NCBI GenBank assembly: GCA_009845505.1
Contig: VXZL01000454.1
Span: 1 to 6,486 of the forward strand
From: Candidatus Poribacteria bacterium
Lineage (GTDB): Bacteria > Poribacteria > WGA-4E > WGA-3G
DNA length: 6,486 nucleotides
Direction of reading: 5' to 3'
This document shows positions 1 to 6,403 of this stretch, piece by piece. The notes below the pieces were generated by a model. It saw nothing but the letters and a program-made list of their open reading frames with translations, was not told where the DNA came from and did not search any database. A program made the translations under genes and the position numbers. Positions within the stretch are counted from its first letter, which is position 1. Each line of letters starts with the position of its first letter.

Positions 1-846
1 GCATTGCTCAGTATTACCATCCCGTTTACGCTTGCTGTGTTGGTGAACCTTTTGTTGATCGCTACTGCAAGGACTGTTCACCTGACAGCAGAAGCTTATG
101 GACGCTTGGGTATCATTTTCTGTCTCGCGCTTTTGTACACGAGTCTGTTTCTGGCGTTAGGGCTGTTAGTCTCGGCGCGTGTGCAACGGAGCGCGGTGAG
201 TCTGATGGTCTTACTTTTGACGTGGATAACCTTTGTCGTTTTTATGCCCAGCACCCTCGCTTCAATTGCAAGTAGTTTTTCACCTGCCGAATCTTTTGAT
301 GAATTTTGGGATCAGCGCAACCCAGCTCAAGAGGACTTATGGGATAAATACCGCGAGTGGCTCTGGTCAGATGAATTGGACGACAGGACGTTAAGGGCGA
401 AAAGCGATTTTTACACTGAGAACGTCGAAAGATCGGAACGTTGGCGCAAAGAGCGACTAAAGTACCAGAGTGCTCAGATGCACCGCGCCCGCGCCATCAC
501 CAGCATCTCACCCGCCACACTTCTCCAGCACCTTATTGAAGCGTTTGCTGGTACCGGGTTTGAGCGGCATTTGCAATTTGTGGAGAACACACAACACTAC
601 GCTCGACAATTCCGTGAATTCATCGTTGACACGGATAGAGGGGACCCTGAAAGCCGCCATATTATAAACGTTCGTGAAGGCATGTCCCAGAAACCTGTCA
701 GCCCAGAGGCGGTTCCGAAATTTGAAGATACATTCAATCTTAGTAAGGATTTTAATACCAGAGCAGTGGAAATACTGCTCTTAGGACTATTTGTTGTTGT
801 ACTGCTGTCCGCTGCATATCTTGCATTTGTGCGAGTTGAGGTTTAA
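1..846 (+). CDS. ABC-2 type permease with large extracytoplasmic loop, C-terminal part (5' end outside window)
   Basis: This is the membrane subunit of an ABC transporter, open at the left edge of the window. The first visible codon (Ala) aligns with residue 187 of the third permease gene (2348-3748), so about 186 residues are missing. They would include the first two membrane helices and the GTLR coupling motif. Visible parts are hydrophobic segments at about residues 3-22, 35-60 and 65-87, a soluble loop of about 165 residues, and a last helix at about 255-277 ending FVRVEV. The loop carries SISPAT, FAGTG, ENTQHYAR, DTDRGDPES and EGMSQKPVSPEAVPKF, nearly all shared with the third gene. Over the last 100 residues the two are about 70% identical by eye, which shows a tandem duplication. 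The TAA stop lies three bases before the next ATG. Family assignment (ABC-2, DUF3526-like) is from recognition. The substrate is unknown. Confidence 0.88.
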   Translation, partial: ALLSITIPFTLAVLVNLLLIATARTVHLTAEAYGRLGIIFCLALLYTSLFLALGLLVSARVQRSAVSLMVLLLTWITFVVFMPSTLASIASSFSPAESFDEFWDQRNPAQEDLWDKYREWLWSDELDDRTLRAKSDFYTENVERSERWRKERLKYQSAQMHRARAITSISPATLLQHLIEAFAGTGFERHLQFVENTQHYARQFREFIVDTDRGDPESRHIINVREGMSQKPVSPEAVPKFEDTFNLSKDFNTRAVEILLLGLFVVVLLSAAYLAFVRVEV

Positions 847-849
847 TAG

Positions 850-2343
850 ATGTTAACGACACTTATCCGCCGAGAACTCCTTGATAATCTTATGACCTTC
901 CGTTTCGCAGCCGTCCTGATCATCACACTCTTGATGATTGTTGCGAATACCGCTGTGCTTATTCAAGATTACGAACAGCGTTTGGAGAGTTACAACGCTG
1001 CAGTTAAAACGCATTATCAGGAATTGCAGAAGGCAAAAACCTATTCTGCTATGTTCCTGTATGTCGATCGCCCCCCGAATCCGTTGAGCATTTTCAATGT
1101 GGGGTTAGATAAGCGGGTGGGAAACACTGTCGGTATCTGGCACGGGAACGTGCCTACGCTCTGGGATGCCTTTATGCATGGCACCGATAACCCGTTTATC
1201 GCATTCTTTGCTTCAATTGATATTGTCTTTATCTTCAAGGTGGTCTTAAGTTTAATGGGACTGATATTCGCTTACGATGCGATTGCGGGGGTGCGCGAGC
1301 GCGGCACGTTACGTCTCGTTCTTGCACAACCTGTTGGACGCGGACAGGTCCTGCTTGCGAAATATATCAGTGCGATGACGTGCCTATTAGTGCCTCTGAT
1401 ATTGAGTCTACTCTTTGTCCTGCTGTTGTTAACCTATTCTATTCCGCTGTCGGTTGCTGACTTCCTTCGCATCGCCGGGATTGTTATTACATCCTTCGCG
1501 TACCTATCCCTATTTTACCTCATTGGGTTGCTGATTTCCATAGCGGCCCGTAGAACCGGTACGGCGTTAATGCTCGCGATGTTTATATGGGGTTTTCTGA
1601 TACTCGTGTATCCAAACTTGATTCGAGCAACGGTCAATCCCGGAGGCGACATTCAAGGGCGTGTGAAAACTGCTCACAACCAGATTCAACAGATTTTAGA
1701 TGCGTATGAAAGAGAACGGCAAAAGTTTCTTGACAAAGAGGGAATTGGAGGGGAGACCTCAGAATTTAGCACAGCCTTGGAACTTTATACCGATGTACAT
1801 GTAGATCCAGAAACCCTATCCACTTACATTGAAAATATGAGTCTGATTTCAGAAATCCGTCCGGAATCTGCACATTATGTCCCCATCGCTAAGAGATATT
1901 TTGATTTCATTGAACCACTGACGATCCGTACGACAGCAAAGACGTGGGGTATCCAGAAGCAGGCACTTGATGACATTTTTGTTCGGCAAGCTACAATGGA
2001 TAGGGTATTGTTGAAATTCTCCCCCGTAGGCATTTATGACGCTGCAACGCAAGCATGGGCAGGAACAGATCTATCTGGACTCAGGGATTTTTTCGCGGCA
2101 GCGCAACGTTACCGAAAAGTCATAATTGACTATCTCTACACGAAGGATGCGTTTTCATCACGAGAATGGTTTGTCGCTGACAAAGACACTGTCGATTGGC
2201 GTACTTTTCCGAAATTCACCTTTGAGAGAGGCGAGGTCTGGACGAATGCAGAACGGGCATTACCAGATATGTTTCTTCTGCTCATAGCCAACCTCGCTTT
2301 GTTTATGGGGACCGTTCTTATTTTTACGAAAAGCGAGGTGTAG
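850..2343 (+). CDS. ABC-2 type permease, 497 aa, divergent member of the triplet
   Basis: A complete inner-membrane permease subunit of an ABC transporter. I see six hydrophobic segments, at about residues 18-38, 118-143, 172-196, 206-231, 236-257 and 471-493. Between helices 1 and 2 is a soluble loop of about 80 residues, and between helices 5 and 6 one of about 210 residues. After helix 2 comes the cytosolic GVRERGTLRLVLAQPVGR stretch (about 147-164), typical of ABC-2 permeases of the NosY/GldF type and probably the contact with the ATPase. The C-terminal part matches its neighbours distantly: SPVGIYDAATQAWAGTDL, AAAQRYRKV and FPKF correspond to SPAATV..FAGTGL, NAQRYAR and IPKF in the third gene. 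It is therefore an older paralogue. The ATG at 850 is supported by GAGG at 838-841, eight bases upstream inside the preceding gene. The ATPase partner and substrate are not visible. Confidence 0.9.
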   Translation: MLTTLIRRELLDNLMTFRFAAVLIITLLMIVANTAVLIQDYEQRLESYNAAVKTHYQELQKAKTYSAMFLYVDRPPNPLSIFNVGLDKRVGNTVGIWHGNVPTLWDAFMHGTDNPFIAFFASIDIVFIFKVVLSLMGLIFAYDAIAGVRERGTLRLVLAQPVGRGQVLLAKYISAMTCLLVPLILSLLFVLLLLTYSIPLSVADFLRIAGIVITSFAYLSLFYLIGLLISIAARRTGTALMLAMFIWGFLILVYPNLIRATVNPGGDIQGRVKTAHNQIQQILDAYERERQKFLDKEGIGGETSEFSTALELYTDVHVDPETLSTYIENMSLISEIRPESAHYVPIAKRYFDFIEPLTIRTTAKTWGIQKQALDDIFVRQATMDRVLLKFSPVGIYDAATQAWAGTDLSGLRDFFAAAQRYRKVIIDYLYTKDAFSSREWFVADKDTVDWRTFPKFTFERGEVWTNAERALPDMFLLLIANLALFMGTVLIFTKSEV

Positions 2344-2347
2344 GATA

Positions 2348-3748
2348 ATGTGGCATATTGCAAAACGCGAACTCTACGATAACCTCAATAGCCTCCGATT
2401 TGCCGCGACAACTGCTCTCTTGCTGGCGTTGATGCTGGTTAACGCTGTTGTCCATCTGCGGGAACACCCCGCACGGACACAAGCATATCACAACGCCACA
2501 ACTGAGGCAATGAAGAAACTCGAAGGGCGCAGCAATGACTTATATCGCCTCGCGACAGAGGGACCTGGACTTCTGTATAAAGCACACTCACCCCTCCGTT
2601 TTTGCGCGGAAGGGGAGGAGGCGTTTTTGTCAATGCACGCCCGCGGGGAAAACTACTTTAGCAATATTGCCAATGTGAGACCACTCTGGCGGCTGACATA
2701 TCCACAACAAACACCGAATCTACGCAATATCCGTCCTGATTTCACCACTCTGGATTGGGCGTTCATCGTCGGTTATGTGCTGAGTTTTGTCGTCATTCTG
2801 TTCACTTTCGATTCGATTTCCGGCGAACTGGAACGCGGCACACTGCGGTTGACATTAGCAAATCCTATCCCGCGGCACACTGTCTTGGTCGGAAAGTTTT
2901 TAGGCGCGTTCATCAGCATTAATATTCCATTTGCAGTTGCGGTATTGATGAATCTACTCCTGATTTCTACCTCAAACGCAGTGCAGCTCAATGCCGAGGC
3001 GTGGGGACGTTTAGGCATCTTGTACGGTATTGTTGTCCTCTATACGTGCCTTTTTACCGCTTTAGGACTTCTCATTTCCGCTGTAGCGCGCGAAAGTGGT
3101 GTGAGTCTGGTGGTCTTGCTGTTAATCTGGGTGAGTTTTGTGGTATTTATACCGAATACACTGGCATCTATCGGTAGTCGCACGTCGGTGCCGATGACGT
3201 ATAGAGAATTTTGGAGCGAAGGTATTCGACTTGGGGAAGAGGTCCGTAAGACCTACCAAGATAAGTACGGAGACTCACAAACGACACCACTAGCGCACGT
3301 ACGTGCCGAGTACCTCACTGCGGAGGCAGAACAAAATGAACGCTTCACCGCAAGGTACTTAAACCAGCAAATTGCACAGGGGAAACGGGCGCGAGCGATT
3401 GTTCGTATTTCACCAGCGGCAACCGTTCAACGCCTCTTTGAGTCTTTTGCTGGAACAGGATTGGAAAGGCATCTGCAATTTATTGAGAACGCGCAGCGGT
3501 ATGCTCGTGAATACCGCGAATTCGTCGTTGATACCGATAGAGCAGATCCAGAAAGTTTTCACGTTATCGGAATTCAAGAAGGTATGTCGCAGAAACCTGT
3601 CAGTCCAGAAGCGATCCCTAAATTTAAGGATACGCTCAGTCTTAGCAAAGATTTCAATACAGCAGCAATGGATTTACTGCTGTTGGTTCTGTTTTTGGTT
3701 GTGCTTGTGTCGGGTGCGTATCTCGCCTTTGTGCGGCTTGAGATTTAA
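2348..3748 (+). CDS. ABC-2 type permease, 466 aa, close paralogue of the first permease
   Basis: A complete ABC-2 permease, last of the three. Hydrophobic segments are at about residues 16-36, 135-155, 184-207, 222-246, 251-273 and 440-461. Between helices 1 and 2 is a soluble loop of roughly 100 residues. The coupling motif GELERGTLRLTLANPIPR (159-176) follows helix 2. The large loop between helices 5 and 6 (about 275-438) starts with a variable part and ends with a strongly conserved block (FAGTG, ENAQRYAR, DTDRADPES, EGMSQKPVSPEAIPKF) almost the same as in the first gene. The ATG at 2348 is four bases after the previous TAG, with GAGGTG at 2335-2340 as ribosome binding site, so translation is probably coupled. 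The first and third genes may be alternative partners of the second in heteromeric complexes, which is inference. No obvious terminator hairpin follows the TAA. Confidence 0.9.
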   Translation: MWHIAKRELYDNLNSLRFAATTALLLALMLVNAVVHLREHPARTQAYHNATTEAMKKLEGRSNDLYRLATEGPGLLYKAHSPLRFCAEGEEAFLSMHARGENYFSNIANVRPLWRLTYPQQTPNLRNIRPDFTTLDWAFIVGYVLSFVVILFTFDSISGELERGTLRLTLANPIPRHTVLVGKFLGAFISINIPFAVAVLMNLLLISTSNAVQLNAEAWGRLGILYGIVVLYTCLFTALGLLISAVARESGVSLVVLLLIWVSFVVFIPNTLASIGSRTSVPMTYREFWSEGIRLGEEVRKTYQDKYGDSQTTPLAHVRAEYLTAEAEQNERFTARYLNQQIAQGKRARAIVRISPAATVQRLFESFAGTGLERHLQFIENAQRYAREYREFVVDTDRADPESFHVIGIQEGMSQKPVSPEAIPKFKDTLSLSKDFNTAAMDLLLLVLFLVVLVSGAYLAFVRLEI

Positions 3749-3821
3749 GGTCTGTGCGGATTTCACGTTGGAATACAACACAGGTCTATTAAACAAAGAA
3801 CAGAGGCATGGAAAAGTTGGT

Positions 3822-3851
3822 TTGACAAATCAAGGCGAAACATGTTATCTT
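3822..3851 (+). promoter_or_regulatory. sigma-70-type promoter with extended -10, upstream of the UPF0175 gene
   Basis: A perfect -35 hexamer TTGACA lies at 3822-3827. After 18 bases there is a -10-like TATCTT at 3846-3851, preceded by TG at 3843-3844 in the extended -10 position (TGnTATCTT). Transcription would start near 3858, giving a leader of about 100 bases before the ATG at 3958. It is the best promoter match I found in the window. It separates the small antitoxin gene from the permease operon that ends at 3748. The call rests on consensus only. Confidence 0.6.
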
Positions 3852-3928
3852 TTAATGCAGGTCTCATGAGATTCTCTGTTTCTGTGGACATATACGGATG
3901 AAAACAGGGAAACTTGCAAAATCTGACG

Positions 3929-3938
3929 CTTACGTAAG
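3929..3938. repeat. 10-bp perfect palindrome CTTACGTAAG in the leader of the antitoxin gene
   Basis: CTTACGTAAG reads the same on both strands and lies between the putative promoter and the Shine-Dalgarno sequence of the UPF0175 gene. Antitoxins with ribbon-helix-helix-like N-termini often bind short palindromes at their own promoters, so an operator role is conceivable. The dyad does not extend beyond 10 bp, and such a match has roughly a one-in-ten chance in a leader of this size. Confidence 0.25.
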
Positions 3939-3942
3939 TTCT

Positions 3943-3950
3943 GAGGAGAG
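3943..3950 (+). promoter_or_regulatory. Shine-Dalgarno site that fixes the UPF0175 start at 3958
   Basis: GAGGAGAG at 3943-3950 ends seven bases before the ATG at 3958. The reading frame is open further upstream to an ATG at 3898, but that codon has no comparable purine-rich site. The 20 extra residues would also add nothing that resembles the family. The downstream ATG is therefore preferred. Confidence 0.75.
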
Positions 3951-3957
3951 TATCCCA

Positions 3958-4305
3958 ATGCTACAGATTGAAATTCACTCACCTACTCTTAAAAAAGAGG
4001 TTGATGCTCTGATTGGCGCGGGACTTTATCCTGACCCTCACACCTTAATCGTTGAAGCCCTCGAGAACCTGGTCCGTGAAAAAAAGAAATCCCGCCTTGA
4101 TGCTTCAATCCAACTCTATCAAGCGGGAGAAGTGACACTTGCGAGAGCCTCGGAACTAGCTGGGCTGCACCGTTTTGAGTTTGAAGAGGTTTTAAAAACG
4201 AGAGGCATTTTGAAAATTGTTGAGGTTGGGTCAGTAGAGGAATTGAAGGAGGGCGTTTCGCTTATCAAAAGCTTTCACAGAGAAAAGAGTAAGACAAAGG
4301 AATAG
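3958..4305 (+). CDS. UPF0175 family antitoxin-like protein, 115 aa
   Basis: A small cytosolic protein, most likely the antitoxin of a PIN-domain toxin-antitoxin pair. Residues 1-41 (MLQIEIHSP then a helical part with EVDALIGAGLYPDPHTLI) look like a ribbon-helix-helix-type N-terminus. Residues 47-84 match the UPF0175 core: LYQAGEVTLARASELAGL followed by FEEVLKTRGI, which parallels the family pattern LYREGKISLGKAAELAG..EFLELL..RGI. The charged tail (85-115) would be the natural toxin-binding part, by inference. UPF0175 genes commonly precede PIN-domain nuclease genes, and here a PIN N-terminus begins seven bases after the stop. That partner is broken, so this is an orphan antitoxin with its own promoter and good ribosome binding site. 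Translation could alternatively begin at 3898, giving 135 aa. Confidence 0.8.
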   Translation: MLQIEIHSPTLKKEVDALIGAGLYPDPHTLIVEALENLVREKKKSRLDASIQLYQAGEVTLARASELAGLHRFEFEEVLKTRGILKIVEVGSVEELKEGVSLIKSFHREKSKTKE

Positions 4306-4311
4306 TAAACC

Positions 4312-4491
4312 TTGGTCTTTATTGATACCGACATCCTCTCAATTTTCGCCAAGATTCAGCGTTTACCACTGCTGTTCGCAGTTTTTGATCAAGATGTACT
4401 TATGAACCCGGTAAACGCAGTGGGCAACCCTGCATTCGGGGCATGCGGATTACCGTTTACGATATTTTTGAATATCTTGCATCCGGTATGA
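4312..4491 (+). pseudogene. truncated PIN-domain toxin (VapC-like), N-terminal fragment only
   Basis: Reading from the TTG at 4312 gives LVFIDTDILSIFAKIQRLPL and then LFAVFDQD. This is the first strand and helix of a PIN-domain ribonuclease, including the first metal-binding Asp of the FIDTD motif. AAAGGAA at 4296-4302 is a plausible ribosome binding site. PIN-like sequence stops near 4395. From there the frame runs through unrelated codons to a TGA at 4489-4491, about 59 residues in all, whereas PIN toxins are usually 120-150 aa. The later acidic residues needed for catalysis are absent, so the product cannot be an active nuclease. The frame is too short to be noticed by gene length alone. 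Identification rests on motif and on position directly after a UPF0175 gene. Confidence 0.65.
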
Positions 4492-4580
4492 CAGTAGCGG
4501 AAATTCTTGACGATTTTCCGTATTTAACTGAAACGGACATTCTCGCCTGTTTTGCCCCTGCTGCCAATCCGAACCGATAA
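4389..4580 (+). pseudogene. DUF433 family antitoxin fragment, start codon missing
   Basis: In a different frame from the PIN fragment, overlapping its meaningless tail, codons from 4401 read YEPGKRSGQPCIRGMRITVY, then DIFEYLASGMTVAEILDDF and PYLTETDILACFA, ending at TAA 4578-4580. This is the almost complete DUF433 signature (GxPCIRGxRITVYDxxEYLASGMTxxEILxDFPxLTxxDIxACxAxAA). DUF433 proteins are small antitoxin-like proteins of about 75 residues, usually beside a PIN-like DUF5615 gene. The frame opens after the TGA at 4386-4388, and the first in-frame ATG (4443) lies inside the conserved motif. The normal N-terminus and start are therefore gone, and no partner gene follows: the minus-strand aminotransferase ends 11 bases away. 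Good sequence conservation suggests the damage is recent. Confidence 0.7.
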
Positions 4581-4591
4581 TCAGAATGCTT

Positions 4592-5494
4592 TTATGGCAA
4601 CGGTTCGCCCTCGTTGGCTGTCAGTTCCGCATAAAGTCCCTGCAGTCGGGTCGTCACAGGACCAACGTCCTTGCTCCCAATTTTCCTACCATCAACCTCT
4701 AAGACCGGACTCAACTCACCCACAGTTCCCGTCGTGAAGACTTCATCCGCTGTGTAGACTTCAACTAACGAAACATTCCGCTCTGTCAAGGGAATACCAG
4801 CGTCGCGAGCGATTTGGATGACCGTTCCCCGTGTAATCCCTGGTAGGCAGCTATCGGCGTGTGGTGTCAGGACATGCCCACGTTTTATGATAAAAATATT
4901 CGTCGCATTCGTCTCTGAAACATACCCGTGGATGTCGAGCATAATCGCATCATCCACGCCAGCGACGTTTGCTTCAATTTTGGCAAGGATGTTGTTAATC
5001 AGGTTGTTATGATGGATTTTAGAATCAACACACTGGGGTGGGTTCCGTCGGATTGCTGAGGTAATCAGGCGGACACCGCTGCTGGCGTAGATGGGTGGCT
5101 TCCACTCCGCTATTACGATTAAAGTCGTGCCGTACTGATTGACGCGGGCATCCATACTCGACGTGACCTTTTTCCCGCGGCTGAGCGTTAGACGGATATG
5201 CACACCGTCCCGCATCCCGTTGGCTTCGAGTGTTTCAAAAATCGCCTTTTTAATTTCATCGCGTGTCGGAATGCCAGCGAATGCCATAGCATGTGCAGAA
5301 TCCATGAGTCGGTCGAGATGTGCCTCCAACGCGAAGATTTTTCCGTTATAGACACGTAAGCCTTCCCATACGCCGTCTCCGCCTTGAACAAGGCTGTCGA
5401 ATACGGAGATTTTTGCATCTTCGCGGGGTAGGAGTTCACCGTTGACGTGGATTAATATATTTTCGTTTCTTGCATCAGGTAACTTAGGTTCCAT
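4592..5494 (-). CDS. class IV PLP-dependent aminotransferase, IlvE-like (branched-chain or D-amino-acid type)
   Basis: A cytosolic fold-type IV aminotransferase of 300 residues, the usual length. The N-terminal domain has VNGELLPREDAKISVFDSL and GDGVWEGLRVYNGKIF, then HLDRL with the PLP-phosphate Arg at position 62. The Schiff-base lysine is Lys159 in DSKIHHNN. Glu194 in GYVSETNATN would contact the pyridine nitrogen. TTGTVGELSPVLEVDGR (254-270) is the cofactor and substrate loop. These positions agree with E. coli IlvE (Lys160, Glu194). The start is supported by GGAG at 5500-5503, five bases from the ATG. The QGGDGVWEG and SKIHHNN motifs mark a subgroup distinct from classical IlvE, so the substrate could be branched-chain amino acids or another, including D-amino acids. 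It lies 129 bases downstream of hisF on the same strand. Confidence 0.88.
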   Translation of the reverse strand: MEPKLPDARNENILIHVNGELLPREDAKISVFDSLVQGGDGVWEGLRVYNGKIFALEAHLDRLMDSAHAMAFAGIPTRDEIKKAIFETLEANGMRDGVHIRLTLSRGKKVTSSMDARVNQYGTTLIVIAEWKPPIYASSGVRLITSAIRRNPPQCVDSKIHHNNLINNILAKIEANVAGVDDAIMLDIHGYVSETNATNIFIIKRGHVLTPHADSCLPGITRGTVIQIARDAGIPLTERNVSLVEVYTADEVFTTGTVGELSPVLEVDGRKIGSKDVGPVTTRLQGLYAELTANEGEPLP

Positions 5495-5510
5495 ATTTTC
5501 TCCATTTTAA

Positions 5511-5614
5511 TAGTTATCAGTCATCGGTTGTCAGTTGTTGGTTAAGACCTGTAGGAGTTGCCTGTTGCTTTCTGCCACGAGGTTCTCTTTCTGACTGCTG
5601 ACTACTGATAGCCG
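5511..5614. repeat. degenerate intergenic inverted repeat of CAGT-rich motifs (MITE-like or dispersed repeat)
   Basis: The gap between hisF and the aminotransferase contains two arms, 5511-5535 (TAGTTATCAGTCATCGGTTG then TCAGT) and 5590-5614. They pair as reverse complements at 16 of 25 positions by eye, around a 54-base centre. Each arm is itself made of short TCAGT/ACTGA-type units, for example CTGACTGCTGACTACTGATA. Such TCAGT-unit palindromes are familiar as dispersed intergenic repeats in several large genomes of uncultured or cyanobacterial type. No transposase or clear target-site duplication is seen. The transcript could fold into an imperfect hairpin between the two genes. Confidence 0.5.
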
Positions 5615-5623
5615 ACAGCCATT

Positions 5624-6403
5624 CTACCATGTATCCCGCACACTTACACCTTCGTCAGCGAGATAGGTTTTGATGTTTTCGATTGTGAATTCGCCATAGT
5701 GTGTGATAGAGGCGACGATCGCAGCATCGGCGTTGCTTTCGACAAAGACATCCCGTAAGTGCTGTGGGTTTCCTGCGCCGCCGGAGGCAATAACAGGCAC
5801 TGAGACTAAATCTGCAATAGCACCGGTTAATTCGAGTTCATATCCCGCCTTCGTGCCATCTGCATCGATGCTATTAACAACGATTTCACCGGCACCCAAA
5901 TCAACACCCCTTGCTGACCACTCCAAGGCATCCCAACCGACCGGTGTCCGTCCACCGTCTATGTAAATTTCATAACCGCTCGGAATCTGTTCACTTTCCC
6001 GAACGCGTTTCACCTGCATGCTCAGCACAACACATTGGCTTCCAAACGCTCGCGCGCCTTCGGCGATGATATCGGGATTCCGCACGGCACCGGAATCTAT
6101 ACTCACCTTTTCTGCGCCCGCAAGTAGAACACGACGCATGTCCTCGAGCGTCCGCAACCCACCACCGACAGAAAAAGGAATAAAAATCTCAGCGGCGACA
6201 GCAGAGACGACATCAATCATTATATCGCGGCGTTCATTGCTGGCTGTGATGTCGTAAAAGACGAGTTCATCGGCACCGCCTTCGTAATAGAACCGCGCCA
6301 TCTCAACGGGGTCGCCGACATCGACATTGCCCTGAAAGGCGACACCCTTCGTGACTTTTCCGGCACGGACATCTAAACATGGAATTATCCGTTTTGTTAG
6401 CAT
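5624..6403 (-). CDS. hisF: imidazole glycerol phosphate synthase cyclase subunit HisF
   Basis: The (beta/alpha)8-barrel subunit that uses ammonia from HisH to turn PRFAR into imidazole glycerol phosphate and AICAR in histidine biosynthesis. It has 259 residues (family about 252-258), with [12 protein letters not shown] at the start and [15 protein letters not shown] end typical of HisF. Catalytic Asp11, Lys19, Asp51 in YDITAS, the phosphate loops GGG (80-82) and ASGGAGN, and the ammonia-gate set Arg5, Glu46, Lys99 and Glu173 (Thermotoga Glu167) are all present. The oddities are at two active-site positions: 130, normally the second catalytic Asp, is Gln (VVLSMQVKR), and 103, normally Asn, is Asp (SIDSGAV). 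A six-residue insertion follows position 133. The ribosome binding site AGGAG (6418-6422) is rather distant at 14 bases. HisH and HisA are not in view. Confidence 0.95.
   Translation of the reverse strand: MLTKRIIPCLDVRAGKVTKGVAFQGNVDVGDPVEMARFYYEGGADELVFYDITASNERRDIMIDVVSAVAAEIFIPFSVGGGLRTLEDMRRVLLAGAEKVSIDSGAVRNPDIIAEGARAFGSQCVVLSMQVKRVRESEQIPSGYEIYIDGGRTPVGWDALEWSARGVDLGAGEIVVNSIDADGTKAGYELELTGAIADLVSVPVIASGGAGNPQHLRDVFVESNADAAIVASITHYGEFTIENIKTYLADEGVSVRDTW

Noticed and set aside
3372..3869. A 165-codon plus-strand open frame overlapping the end of the third permease.
   Set aside because: It is an alternative-frame shadow of a clearly coding permease with membrane helices and paralogue support; its translation is low-complexity and Cys/Arg-rich without family features.
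3898..3957. Twenty extra N-terminal codons for the UPF0175 gene starting at ATG 3898.
   Set aside because: There is no good ribosome binding site before 3898, while GAGGAGAG stands at ideal distance before 3958 and the family resemblance starts there.
4581..4591. A bidirectional terminator at the convergence of the antitoxin islet and the aminotransferase gene.
   Set aside because: Only 11 bases separate the stops and I see no GC-rich stem with a T-run here.
5495..5540. CTGACA with TATTAA or TAAAAT as a promoter for the aminotransferase.
   Set aside because: The -10 would sit almost on the ribosome binding site, leaving practically no leader, and the CTGACA is part of the repeat arm.
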